Shown: positions 52,488 through 60,895 of the stretch, piece after piece
How positions within the stretch are numbered: position 1 is the first letter of the stretch
How the letters are laid out: the number at the start of each line of letters is the position of its first letter
Source of the DNA: VAZQ01 sp963841705
Lineage (GTDB): Bacteria; Pseudomonadota; Alphaproteobacteria; Rhizobiales; Xanthobacteraceae
DNA: 64,000 nucleotides
Direction: 5' to 3'
Assembly: GCA_963841705.1 (NCBI GenBank)
Contig: CAWJDY010000039.1
Coordinates: forward strand, 28,047 to 92,046
The notes under the pieces: generated by a model
Database searches by the model: none
What the model saw: only the letters and a program-made list of their open reading frames with translations
Told to the model about the DNA's origin: nothing
Position numbers and translations under genes: made by a program

Positions 52488-53708
52488 TCACCAGCCCCTC
52501 GCACGGTGAGGGATGTCGAATTCGCGGCCCTTGAACATGTGAGACCAGTAGAGCCAGGGAAGCAGCTTCGTCTTCAGGAGCCACATGCTGCGGCGGGGTA
52601 CGCGCGGGTCGAGCGGGAAGCTCGGCGTCACCTTGCCGCCATAGGCGAACTCGGCGAGCACGATTTTGCCATAGGCAACGGTGAGCGGGCAGGACCCGTA
52701 GCCGTCATAGGCTTTCGGCAGCGGCTCGCCTTTCATTGCGGCGAGCAGATTGGCGACCACGATAGGCGCCTGTTTGCGCACGGCCGCTGCAGTCTTGGCG
52801 TTGGTCGTGGAAGCCGCATCTCCGAGGGCGAAGACATTCGGATAGCGAACATGACGCAGGTTGGCAGGATCGACCTCGATCCAGCCGGCGGCGTTCGCAA
52901 GCGGACTTGCGCGAATGACATCTAGGCCGGTCTGCGGCGGCACGACATGGATCAAGTCGAAGTGCTTCTCGACTTCGGAGATCTTACCGTCCGCGTCGGT
53001 CACGGAAAACAGCGCGGTCTTCGCCGCTCCGTCGATCGCCTTGAGATTGTGCTTGTAGGCGACCTTGATGCCGTAGCCGTCGACCGCCTTCTGCAACGAC
53101 GGAACGAAGAACGGCACGCCAAACAGGGCGTCGGCCGCCAGGTTGAATTCGAGCGAGGCGGATGAAAGCTTGCGATTGCGCCGCAGGTGGTCGGCCATGA
53201 GATACATGATTTTCTGCGGTGCGCCGGCGCATTTGATCGGCATGGTCGGTTGGGTGAACAGAGCGGTCCCGCCACGAAAGCTCTTGATCAGCTGCCAAGT
53301 GTACTCCGCGGTGTCGGGCCGATAATTGCTGCATACGCCATTGCGTCCCAACGTATCCGTCAGCCCCTCGATGGCGTCCCAATTGATCTTGAGGCCGGGG
53401 CAGGCGACGAGGAAGTCGTAGCGAACCTGCCTGCCATCCGAGAGCCGGACGACTTTCTCTTCCGGAAGAAATCTTGCCGCCGCGGCTGTGATCCACGTCA
53501 CGCCTTTAGGGATCAGCTTTTCCTCGCGCCGTTCGGTCTGCTGGCGGCGGAAGACACCGGCGCCGACCAGCGTCCAGCCCGGCTGGTACCCGTGGAGCTC
53601 CGACGGCTCGACGATAGCGATGTCAAGGCTCGGGTTATGGCGCTTCAGCTGCGCCGCGACTGTGATGCCCGAGGCGCCGCCCCCGATGATCAACACGGCG
53701 TGTTTCAT
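52488..53708 (-). CDS. sqr: Sulfide:quinone oxidoreductase
   Basis: This 406-residue flavoprotein oxidises sulfide to sulfane sulfur and passes electrons to quinone at the membrane. The FAD-binding start is AVLIIGGGASGITVAAQLKR (~4-23), and VFALGDAASTTNAKTAAAVR (~305-324) is the second flavin contact. Three Cys needed by the family are present: RNGVCSNYR (~127), MPIKCAGAPQKIM (~157) and GYGSCPLTVAYGK (~346). The sequence resembles the mitochondrial-like type. ATG 53706-53708 was chosen to fit the family; a codon 13 residues upstream is in frame. It is divergent from the persulfide operon. Confidence 0.9.
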   Translation of the reverse strand: MKHAVLIIGGGASGITVAAQLKRHNPSLDIAIVEPSELHGYQPGWTLVGAGVFRRQQTERREEKLIPKGVTWITAAAARFLPEEKVVRLSDGRQVRYDFLVACPGLKINWDAIEGLTDTLGRNGVCSNYRPDTAEYTWQLIKSFRGGTALFTQPTMPIKCAGAPQKIMYLMADHLRRNRKLSSASLEFNLAADALFGVPFFVPSLQKAVDGYGIKVAYKHNLKAIDGAAKTALFSVTDADGKISEVEKHFDLIHVVPPQTGLDVIRASPLANAAGWIEVDPANLRHVRYPNVFALGDAASTTNAKTAAAVRKQAPIVVANLLAAMKGEPLPKAYDGYGSCPLTVAYGKIVLAEFAYGGKVTPSFPLDPRVPRRSMWLLKTKLLPWLYWSHMFKGREFDIPHRARGW

Positions 53709-53832
53709 CTGTGCGGAACCTGCCGCGCCTCTTTGCACAAGCTCCATTTTCTAGTTGCGGCTTGTCACTTGCAATATTTCATATCTCGATTTATCTAATT
53801 ATGTAACCTTTGATCTACGTCAAGGAGTCCCG
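53709..53832. promoter_or_regulatory. Divergent promoter region, candidate BigR/SqrR operator
   Basis: The 124 bp between the sulfide reductase and DUF442 genes contain a distinctly AT-rich core (~53772-53812: CAATATTTCATATCTCGATT then TATCTAATTATGTAACC). BigR-type repressors bind AT-rich sites of this kind, and the regulator gene lies in the same operon, so both directions are probably repressed in the absence of sulfide. No exact palindrome was identified by eye. Confidence 0.45.
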
Positions 53833-54279
53833 ATGAAACCTATTGCAGTCACCGAGAAGCTCGCGGTCGCGCCGCAGCCGATGCTTTCGGATTTTCAAGA
53901 GCTTAGACGGCTTGGCTTCACGACCGTCGTCAACAACCGCCCGGACGGTGAAGACCCGAGCCAGCTCGGCTCGGTGGCCGAAGAGGAGGCCGCCCGCGCA
54001 GCTGGGCTCGCCTACGTCCATATCCCGGTGACGAGCACGGGCATGAGCGAGGACGACGCTCGGCTTCTCAAGGCGACGATCGAACAGGCGCCTGGGCCCG
54101 TCGTCGCGCACTGCAGGAGCGGCGCGCGCTCCTTTTACCTTTGGGTTCTCTCAGGTGCTCTTGATTCACATACCGATGCGGAGCTGCTTGCCAAGGCGGC
54201 GGAGCTCGGCATCGACACCAACGCGGTCCGGACATGGCTAGCAGCACATCGCAACGGCTCTGGAGGAGATCACAAATGA
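53833..54279 (+). CDS. DUF442/TIGR01244-type phosphatase-like sulfur transferase
   Basis: This 148-residue protein begins MKPIAVTEKLAVAPQPMLSD with AAGGAG at -10. It contains RLGFTTVVNNRPDGEDPSQL (~26-45) and the Cys-loop VVAHCRSGARSFYLW (~92-106), the HCxxGxR motif of dual-specificity-phosphatase folds. In Blh-type proteins this domain is fused to a persulfide dioxygenase, and here the dioxygenase is encoded two genes later. A role in persulfide transfer is inferred. Its stop overlaps the peroxiredoxin start. Confidence 0.87.
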   Translation: MKPIAVTEKLAVAPQPMLSDFQELRRLGFTTVVNNRPDGEDPSQLGSVAEEEAARAAGLAYVHIPVTSTGMSEDDARLLKATIEQAPGPVVAHCRSGARSFYLWVLSGALDSHTDAELLAKAAELGIDTNAVRTWLAAHRNGSGGDHK

Positions 54280-54941
54280 CCGAGCCCGTACTTGAACGAC
54301 CGACGCCGGCCGTCGTGACCCGCCCGCTCCTGATCGGCAGCCCCGCGCCGCGCTTCTCGACCCGCACCACCATGGGCGAGCGATCGCTGGACGATTATCG
54401 CGGCCGCTGGCTGGTGTTCTTCTCGCACCCGGCGGATTTCACGCCGGTCTGCACCAGCGAGTTCGTCGCCTTCTCGAAAGCCCACGACCGCTTCCAAGCG
54501 CTGGGCTGTGATCTGCTGGCGCTCTCCGTCGATAGTCTGTTCTCCCATATCGCCTGGGTGCGGTCGATCCGCGAACGCTTCGGCGTGACGGTGCCGTTCC
54601 CGATCACAGAAGATCCGTCCATGGCGATCGCCGCCGCTTACGGCATGATTCATCCGGACGCGGCCGACAGTTCGACCGTAAGGGCGACCTTCGTGATCGA
54701 CCCCGACGGCCTGATCCGCGCGATGGTCTGGTACCCGATGTCGACCGGCCGCTCCGTCGAGGAGATCCTCCGTCTCGTCGAGGCGCTGCAGACCTCGGAC
54801 AGGGAGGCGGTTTCCACCCCCGAGGGCTGGCGTCATGGCGATCCGGTAATCGAGCCGCCCCCGCTCACGCTTCAAGCGGCCGGCGAGCAGGAACCCATAC
54901 CTGACACGGGCGACTGGTACTTCCGCTTGAGAAAGCTGTGA
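54276..54941 (+). CDS. Peroxiredoxin, 1-Cys (Prx6) type
   Basis: This 221-residue thiol peroxidase starts at ATG overlapping the previous stop, with GGAGGAG upstream. The peroxidatic Cys motif is FFSHPADFTPVCTSEFVAFS (~49-68); the C-terminal extension (~160-221) identifies the Prx6 group. It probably reduces peroxides formed during sulfide or persulfide turnover. Intact catalytic residues (Thr and Cys in TPVCTSE, Arg in SSTVRATFVID) are present. Confidence 0.9.
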   Translation: MTEPVLERPTPAVVTRPLLIGSPAPRFSTRTTMGERSLDDYRGRWLVFFSHPADFTPVCTSEFVAFSKAHDRFQALGCDLLALSVDSLFSHIAWVRSIRERFGVTVPFPITEDPSMAIAAAYGMIHPDAADSSTVRATFVIDPDGLIRAMVWYPMSTGRSVEEILRLVEALQTSDREAVSTPEGWRHGDPVIEPPPLTLQAAGEQEPIPDTGDWYFRLRKL

Positions 54942-54949
54942 GGCCCGCC

Positions 54950-55840
54950 ATGAACCAGCTCATAATCACAAAGCCTCGCGTCAGAGGCTTCTTCGACCCG
55001 CGCACCTGGAGCATCCAGTACGTCGTCAGCGATCCAACGACCAAGACCTGCGCCATCATCGACCCCGTGCTCGACTTCGACGAGAAGTCGGGGGCGACCG
55101 GGACAGTTAACGCCGATGCGATCCTTGACTATGTCGCGGAAAAAGGCCTGACCGTCGAATGGATCCTCGACACTCATCCGCATGCCGACCATTTCTCGGC
55201 TGCACACTATCTCCAGGAGAAGACGGGCGCTCCGACCGCGATCGGCGAGCATGTCGTCGATGTGCAGCGCCTCTGGAAAGATATCTATAACTGGCCGGAG
55301 CTGGCTGCGGACGGCTCTCAGTGGAACCGTCTTTTCGCACATGGCGATCGCTTCAAGATCGGCTCGCTCCATGCGCATGTGCTGTTCTCGCCCGGACATA
55401 CGCTCGCCTCGATCACCTACGTCATTGGCGATGCTGCATTCGTACATGACACGCTGTTCATGCCGGACAGCGGCACGGCGCGCGCCGATTTCCCCGGCGG
55501 CAGTGCCAAGACACTGTGGGGATCGATTCGCAACATCCTCGCTCTTCCCGACGAGACAAGGGTCTTCACCGGCCACGACTATCAGCCGGGCGGCCGCGAG
55601 CCGCTCTGGGAAAGCACTGTGGGCGATCAGAGACGCCTGAATCTGCATCTGGTGGGCAAGAGCGAGGCGGACTTTGTCGCCCTGCGTGAGGCACTCGACC
55701 GCACGCTCCCGATGCCGAAGCTGATCCTGCATGCGCTGCAGGTGAATGTGCGTGGTGGTCGCCTTCCCGAGCCCGAGGGCAATAGGCGTCGCTATCTCAA
55801 ATTTCCGCTCGACGCGCTTGCGGGCGCAGCCTGGGAGTGA
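54950..55840 (+). CDS. Persulfide dioxygenase-like MBL-fold hydrolase (ETHE1/Blh type)
   Basis: This 296-residue metallo-beta-lactamase-fold protein has the metal motif ILDTHPHADHFSAAHYLQEK (~68-87), a third His in VLFSPGHTLASITYVI (~146-161), Asp in FVHDTLFMPDSGTARADFPG, and the terminal His in VFTGHDYQPGG. This is the ETHE1-like one-metal pattern of persulfide dioxygenases, which oxidise glutathione persulfide to sulfite. ATG 54950 is used; a GTG overlapping the peroxiredoxin stop (54938) is an alternative. Tight spacing shows one operon with its neighbours. Confidence 0.88.
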   Translation: MNQLIITKPRVRGFFDPRTWSIQYVVSDPTTKTCAIIDPVLDFDEKSGATGTVNADAILDYVAEKGLTVEWILDTHPHADHFSAAHYLQEKTGAPTAIGEHVVDVQRLWKDIYNWPELAADGSQWNRLFAHGDRFKIGSLHAHVLFSPGHTLASITYVIGDAAFVHDTLFMPDSGTARADFPGGSAKTLWGSIRNILALPDETRVFTGHDYQPGGREPLWESTVGDQRRLNLHLVGKSEADFVALREALDRTLPMPKLILHALQVNVRGGRLPEPEGNRRRYLKFPLDALAGAAWE

Positions 55841-55842
55841 TC

Positions 55843-56265
55843 ATGCGCAAAGTACAGAAGACCGACTCGAAGGTCACACGCGGGAAGGCGGAAGCCGCGA
55901 CGAATTTCATGAAGAGCCTCGCCAATCCGAACCGGCTGATGATCGCCTGCGCGCTCCTCGAAGGCGAGCGGTCGGTGGGCGATCTCGAAACCAGTCTCGG
56001 CCTTCGCCAGCCGAGCCTGTCACAACAACTCGCCGAACTGCGCGAGAACGGTATCGTCGAGGCGCGTCGGGAGGCCAAGCAGGTCTTCTATCGAATTGCA
56101 GATGCCCGCGCGGTCGCCCTGCTCGCGACGCTGCATCAGATTTTCTGTGGGGAGACACCGCACCTCGGGTCCGCCGCCCCGGCGCTGCCAGCGGCGGCGC
56201 CTCGCAGGAGCTTCACGGACGCCGCCATGTTCGCCCGTGTCGAGCCGGTCGGCAGAGTGGCATAG
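55843..56265 (+). CDS. bigR: ArsR-family sulfide/persulfide regulator (BigR/SqrR-like)
   Basis: This 140-residue winged-helix repressor has recognition helix region LGLRQPSLSQQLAELRENGI (~52-71). Two Cys at residues 36 (RLMIACALLEG) and 102 (LHQIFCGETP) match the pair that forms a sulfur bridge in BigR/SqrR on persulfide exposure, and the metal ligands of classical ArsR are absent. GTG 55837 in the previous stop also gives two extra residues. It most likely represses this operon and the divergent sqr. Confidence 0.88.
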   Translation: MRKVQKTDSKVTRGKAEAATNFMKSLANPNRLMIACALLEGERSVGDLETSLGLRQPSLSQQLAELRENGIVEARREAKQVFYRIADARAVALLATLHQIFCGETPHLGSAAPALPAAAPRRSFTDAAMFARVEPVGRVA

Positions 56266-56363
56266 CGGAAAGTGGATGCTGGTCACCATGCTCGTCGGGA
56301 TGATCGCTCACGATCGCCTCATTCCGGGCTCATCCCCACCGAGCCCATGAAAGGATCGCGACC

Positions 56364-57141
56364 ATGATCGCGATGATCAGCGCCGCGCTGGCTTCTGGAG
56401 CGCTTGTCGGGTTTTCGCTCGGACTGGTCGGAGGCGGCGGCTCCATCCTCGCAACCCCGCTTTTGCTCTACGTCGTGGGCGTGGCTCAGCCCCATATCGC
56501 GATCGGTACCGGCGCGCTTGCGGTTTCGGTGAATGCTTTCGCCAATATCACCGGCCATGCCCGCGCCGGAAACGTCCGCTGGCGATGTGCCGTCATCTTT
56601 GCGGTCGTAGGCACGCTCGGCGCCCTCGCGGGATCGAGCCTCGGCAAGCTCGTCGACGGCAATCGGCTCCTGTTTCTGTTCGGGCTCGTCATGGTCGCCG
56701 TTGGTGCCATGATGCTGCGGCCGCGCCGTGAAAATGCGGCGGCCGAGCGGAAGGCCAATCTCGCAACCTGCCTGCTAACAGCGGCTGTCGCGTTCCTGGC
56801 CGGCATGGCGTCGGGATTCTTCGGCATCGGCGGCGGATTCCTGATCGTGCCGAGCCTGATGCTGGCTACCCGCATGCCGATGATCAAGGAAGTGGGCTCC
56901 TCGCTGCTGGCAGTGGGCAGCTCGGGCTCGCCACGGCGATCAACTACTCGCTGTCCGGTCTGGTCGATTGGCGGATCGCCGGCGAGTTCATCGCCGGCGG
57001 CATCCTGGCGGGCTCGTCGGCATGATGCTGGCCAATCGACTGTCGCACGGCAAAGACACGCTGAAGCGCATCTTCGCGGTCTTGATCTTCGTCGTGGCTG
57101 CCTACGTCCTCTATCACAGCGGACAAACGATGATGAGCTAG
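56364..57141 (+). pseudogene. TauE/SafE sulfite exporter gene with two frameshifts
   Basis: The first ~190 codons are intact (LVGFSLGLVGGGGSILATPL near residue 16, and GMASGFFGIGGGFLIVPSLM at ~152). Frame is lost after SSLLAVGSSG at ~56925, resumes in a second frame with LATAINYSLSGLVDWRIAGE, and shifts again at ~57010 to LVGMMLANRLSHGKDTLKRI, ending at TAG 57139-57141. Both breaks are single missing bases next to G/C-rich runs. An intact gene would export sulfite made by the dioxygenase. It may be genuinely decayed or reflect sequence errors. Confidence 0.8.
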
Positions 57142-57158
57142 GGAGGATAAGAAGAGGA

Positions 57159-57330
57159 ATGAGAGGAAATCATTCGCCGTGCTTCTGGCGGCAACCGCGA
57201 TAGCACTCACCGCCGGCGAGGCACACGGTGCCGGCGGCGATGATATCGACGGGAGCGGGCACGGCCCAACAGCCTTCTCCTCCTGTCATGGGAAGAAAGG
57301 CACGGGCAGCTCTCAGGCGGGCTACTTGAA
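57159..57330 (+). pseudogene. Decayed class I cytochrome c gene, N-terminal part
   Basis: Directly after TauE, the frame of base 57167 reads KSFAVLLAATAIALTAGEAH as a signal peptide, then GPTAFSSCHGKKGTGSSQAG, which resembles the haem motif CASCHGxxGxG but with the first Cys replaced. No start codon is in frame (the nearby ATG at 57159 is shifted by one base). Homology ends near 57320. Such cytochromes accompany flavocytochrome-type sulfide oxidation. The rest to 57593 shows nothing recognisable. Confidence 0.5.
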
Positions 57331-57593
57331 CCGCTTTCGGGTCATGACGATCATTGCCAAGATTGAAAACCCGCCTGGCGAAAGAATCGAACACCTATTA
57401 GTCGGCGACGAGCCTGTCGATCCCGCCCACACTTTTTTGCAGTTTCCAATCATTGCGTAGTCTTCGAGGCGCAGTGCCATTCTAGGTCCAACCTTCAGTT
57501 ACAGGTGTTGACCGCAGTGCGCGCAGCCGCGTTGTGCCGCGGGTCCCTCGTGCCACGCAAGCGTCGGATGAAACGCCCAACATCGCGCAGTGC

Positions 57594-58091
57594 TCAGGGT
57601 TCGACCGCCAACAGTAGCTTGCGGAGCAGGCCGGCTAGGCGCTGCATCTCTGCCGTGGAGAGCGCCCTGGAGAAAAGCGCCTCGCCCGACGCCTGCACGG
57701 CGGCCACGGCCCGCTCCGCAAGCGCCCGGCCCGCGGGCGTTAGCCGCACGCGGCGGCTTCGCCGATCCTCATCGTCAGCGACGCGGCTGATAAGGCCGCG
57801 GCTCTCGAGGCCGTGAAGGACCTTGGTGAGTCCGCCGGAGGAGATCAGAACGGCGCTATAGAGCTCGGTCGGAGACAGCTCCTGCGGGGGCGGCGCGCGG
57901 CGCAATGCCGCGAGCACGTCGATATCGGTCAAGCTCAGTCCGTGCCGGGACGTCTGTCTCCGCGCATTCGCGCGGGCGAGGTCGTTCAAGCGATAAATTC
58001 TTAAAATAACTTCGACGGTCGGCGTAACCGTCTTCGGCCAGGTCTTCTTCATCCGCGTCAGCAATTCGTCCGCCGTATGACGCATCCTCAA
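57594..58091 (-). CDS. MarR-family transcriptional regulator
   Basis: This 165-residue winged-helix protein has the core LSPTELYSAVLISSGGLTKV (~71-90) and wing RGLISRVADDEDRRSRRVRL then TPAGRALAERAV. MarR proteins respond to aromatic or oxidising ligands. It is divergent from a FAD-dependent aromatic monooxygenase, the most likely target. A 7+2+7 inverted repeat lies at 58181-58196 in the intergenic region. Two possible starts (58091 or 58085) differ by two residues. Confidence 0.87.
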   Translation of the reverse strand: MRMRHTADELLTRMKKTWPKTVTPTVEVILRIYRLNDLARANARRQTSRHGLSLTDIDVLAALRRAPPPQELSPTELYSAVLISSGGLTKVLHGLESRGLISRVADDEDRRSRRVRLTPAGRALAERAVAAVQASGEALFSRALSTAEMQRLAGLLRKLLLAVEP

Positions 58092-58180
58092 GCTCTCCGC
58101 GTCTCTCAGTTGCGACTAAGGTCACATAATAGTGATCCAAAAGTCTCTTGCAAGGAAGATATCTACTCATATACCACACG

Positions 58181-58196
58181 CTAGAAATCTTTCTAG
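58181..58196. promoter_or_regulatory. Inverted repeat, candidate MarR operator
   Basis: CTAGAAATCTTTCTAG has perfect 7-bp arms around TC, 90 bp upstream of the MarR start, on the side facing the monooxygenase gene. The position and symmetry suit a MarR dimer. Confidence 0.5.
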
Positions 58197-58788
58197 AAAG
58201 AAATAATGCTCACCGTTGGAGGTGCTGAGCCGGAGCAGAAACTAATGCGTTTCGCGTTCCCGGTCGCATCCCCCCACCCCTCGGACCGGGTTCGCCAGCG
58301 GCCGGCCTCGTCTCCTGGGGCCGGCCGCCCCCGGTCGCATACCGACATTCGGAGCGGAGCCAACTCCAGGAGTACCCACCTGCGAGACTCATCCGGACGC
58401 TGTGCAAGGTGTCCCCATTGCTGATCGGTCTCGCGGTCAGAGCGGCATTTGCCATGTCGTCGAAGGGAACCTGAATCATGGCGTCGAAGAGAAACAATCG
58501 AGATACCGGCGGGCAACTGGTTCTGAAGGTCCCGCAGGCGCGCTCCAATCCGACCTCGGCTCGTGGAGCGCACTCCGAGGAAGAGGTCCGCAGTCCGCTC
58601 GCAAAAGATGCTGGCGAGGCAAGAGGCCCGGCGCCGCAGGATCGTCGGCCCGACGGCGCAGATTCGCCGGCAGGATGGCGCGTGCTGAAAAATCAATCAG
58701 GCTACTCATCGTTCCTGGCTCGCCGTCGGCGGCCGGAAGGAGAGACCCACTGCGATGGCTTCATCGTGCAGATCCAGCGAGGACCAGT
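58197..58788. other. 592-bp leader region before the monooxygenase
   Basis: The monooxygenase frame is open back to 58402 and an antisense frame covers 58193-58696, but neither has recognisable protein features or a ribosome site. The stretch may be decayed DNA plus the promoter of the monooxygenase. Confidence 0.4.
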
Positions 58789-60441
58789 ATGACCCAATCA
58801 AAGGAAGTTGACGTCGCCATCATTGGGGCGGGGCCAGTCGGAATGACGCTGGCGTGCGAGGCTATTCGTCATGGACTCTCGGTCCGTATCGTCGACAAAG
58901 CACCATCGACCAAAGATTACGGCCGGGCACCCGTGTTTTGGCCCCGTTCACAAGATGCCCTTGATTTGATGGGCCTGCATCACTTGTGGAATGGCAGGAC
59001 CACCCCGCTGCGGCGTATTCATGTAAACACCTATGGCGTGCCTGCGGGTACGATCGAAGCTGATTTGGGTGACAGTGCTCATCCGACGCCAATGATGGTT
59101 GGTCAGGACGTTACCGAGAAAATTCTTGACAAATACCTCCGTAGAATCGGCGCGCCGGTCGAGCGTTCTGTCGAAGCAACTCGGACAGAACTGTTAGACT
59201 CCAGCGCACGTATCACTCTGAAGCTGGCTTCGGGTGGCGAGGAGAGTTTCGAAGCCGCATGGATCGTCGGTTGCGATGGGAGCAAAAGTGGTGTGCGCGA
59301 TGACATCGGCATCGGGTGGGAAGGCCATCAATTGAAGGGGCTGAAGGTCTCGGTCGCTGATATTCAAGCCAAGTGGCCTTTATCTCAGGAAGAGGGCGTC
59401 GGGTACGTAGCGCTAACGGATAAGGGATACACGATCGCCGTGCCGCTACCAGGCATGCAGCGTATCCTCGTTGCGGTCCCCGATGATACCCCCGAGGGAC
59501 AAGAGCCCAAGGTGACTCTTGAGGAATTGGCCGCGCAGGCTTCCGAGACGATCGGCGGGCCGGTTGAGCTTTTCGACCCAGCCTGGATTACCGTCGTTCG
59601 GTTCGGCAACCACTTGGCACCGACATTTCGCAAAGGCCGCGCTTTTCTCGCAGGAGACGCCGCGCATTCAATTGCGCCACTGTCCGGCCAAGGCATGAAT
59701 ACTGGCGTGCAGGATTCGTTCGATCTCGCGTGGAAGCTTGCTTACGTCCACAAGGGATGGGCGCCCGACAGCCTGCTTGACAGCTATAGCGTGGAGCGAC
59801 GGCCGGTGGCCCAAAAGCTGACCAACTCCACGGATCAATTCTTCGATATGCTACTCGATCCATCTACGAGCCAGAAAGTCTTATTTCGGGTCGCCGTTCC
59901 CACCGCACTCAAATTCCATAAAGTACGCGAGACGGCGGCGGAGTTCTTTACCGAAGTCGGAGTCTCTTATTCCGACAGCCCTCTCAACGACGACCAACAT
60001 CGGCGTGAACCGAGGCCGGGCGAGTACATTCGGGACGGTGGATTAGTTCGCTGGCCCAATCTTGAACCAATGCGTTTGTACGACGCGCTGCGTGGCCTGC
60101 ATTGGACCGTTCTCGCCTTTTCTGGCGCTGACTCTTCGGCAGAATCTCTTAGCAACACTCATCAGTGGCTTTCCGCGCTAATTGGGCGCCGCGGAAGTGA
60201 CAGGCTGCGAGCACTATTTGTCGTGGGAAAACCGACTGCGCCAGATCTACCGTCCGAAAGCCGCGGAGTAACGATCACGATCGACGCGTGGCGAGTTGTT
60301 CACGACAAGTACGACGCCTTTGGCGGCGCCCTATTGCTGGTTCGGCCTGACGGCTACATCACGCTTCATCGCGGTGTCTCCGATCGCGACCGTGCTGCCC
60401 TTGAAACCCTACTCGGCCAGATGCTCCGGCAAGCGTCATAA
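58789..60441 (+). CDS. FAD-dependent aromatic monooxygenase (group A, phenol-hydroxylase-like)
   Basis: This 550-residue flavoprotein starts MTQSKEVDVAIIGAGPVGMT with GAGGA before the ATG. It has the GxGxxG FAD motif (~10-20), the dual-function region AAWIVGCDGSKSGVRDDIGI (~155-174) and the ribityl-contact segment AFLAGDAAHSIAPLSGQGMN (~285-304). The C-terminal thioredoxin-like domain (~420-550) is characteristic of larger phenol/resorcinol-type hydroxylases. It hydroxylates aromatic rings using NAD(P)H and O2; substrate unknown. Probably regulated by the divergent MarR. Confidence 0.9.
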   Translation: MTQSKEVDVAIIGAGPVGMTLACEAIRHGLSVRIVDKAPSTKDYGRAPVFWPRSQDALDLMGLHHLWNGRTTPLRRIHVNTYGVPAGTIEADLGDSAHPTPMMVGQDVTEKILDKYLRRIGAPVERSVEATRTELLDSSARITLKLASGGEESFEAAWIVGCDGSKSGVRDDIGIGWEGHQLKGLKVSVADIQAKWPLSQEEGVGYVALTDKGYTIAVPLPGMQRILVAVPDDTPEGQEPKVTLEELAAQASETIGGPVELFDPAWITVVRFGNHLAPTFRKGRAFLAGDAAHSIAPLSGQGMNTGVQDSFDLAWKLAYVHKGWAPDSLLDSYSVERRPVAQKLTNSTDQFFDMLLDPSTSQKVLFRVAVPTALKFHKVRETAAEFFTEVGVSYSDSPLNDDQHRREPRPGEYIRDGGLVRWPNLEPMRLYDALRGLHWTVLAFSGADSSAESLSNTHQWLSALIGRRGSDRLRALFVVGKPTAPDLPSESRGVTITIDAWRVVHDKYDAFGGALLLVRPDGYITLHRGVSDRDRAALETLLGQMLRQAS

Positions 60442-60469
60442 ACGCGGTCTGATACGCCAGCGCTCCGGG

Positions 60470-60680
60470 CTGGCCTCTTTCAAATCGAGCCCTGTCGTTC
60501 CCGGGCCGAACTCGAAGGCGCTGATGCGGGACGCCGGATCCGTCAAACGGCATCAGCACGCCAATTCGCCGCACTCGATCAGCCCACTGTGCACGCGCTG
60601 CCAACGGCCTCGCGCCCACCACACCGAGGAGCGGCAAGGCCAAACGTGGAGCAATAAACCCCCTGCGATGGTCTCCTGAG
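60470..60680 (-). pseudogene. N-terminal scrap of an ABC_sub_bind solute-binding protein gene
   Basis: On the minus strand the frame reads LALPLLGVVGARPLAARAQW then ADRVRRIGVLMPFDGSGVPH, the characteristic leader and first strand of this family (RRxFI...WPLAARAQ...RRIGVLM). After ~45 residues it is unrelated. A degenerate MRRR...FIA start is seen near 60670. It is the second remnant of this family in the window, independent of 33177-33548. Confidence 0.55.
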
Positions 60681-60895
60681 TAGCCTCGGGGAGGGTGGAG
60701 ATTTTCGCAATTGCCTCCTGTAGGTTGGTCATTGTGCCATTATAGCATAGGCTTGATGGCTGCGTAGCAAGGCGGAGGATAATCAGCCGAGTTATGTCCG
60801 CTGTTCCCCGATCGGTACCAAATCTTCCGGATCACGCCACACGGCCGGTTAGTGCCAAGAGCAGTCTTGGGACGATTGGGCTGCGCCCCGGATTG

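Noticed and set aside
56364..57141. TauE breaks as programmed frameshifts
   Set aside because: Two separate slips in different places without slippery heptamers or a stop-overlap arrangement; decay or sequence error is simpler.
58193..58696. Minus-strand 167-codon frame upstream of the monooxygenase
   Set aside because: Composition is Arg/Ser-rich with no motif; it overlaps the likely promoter.
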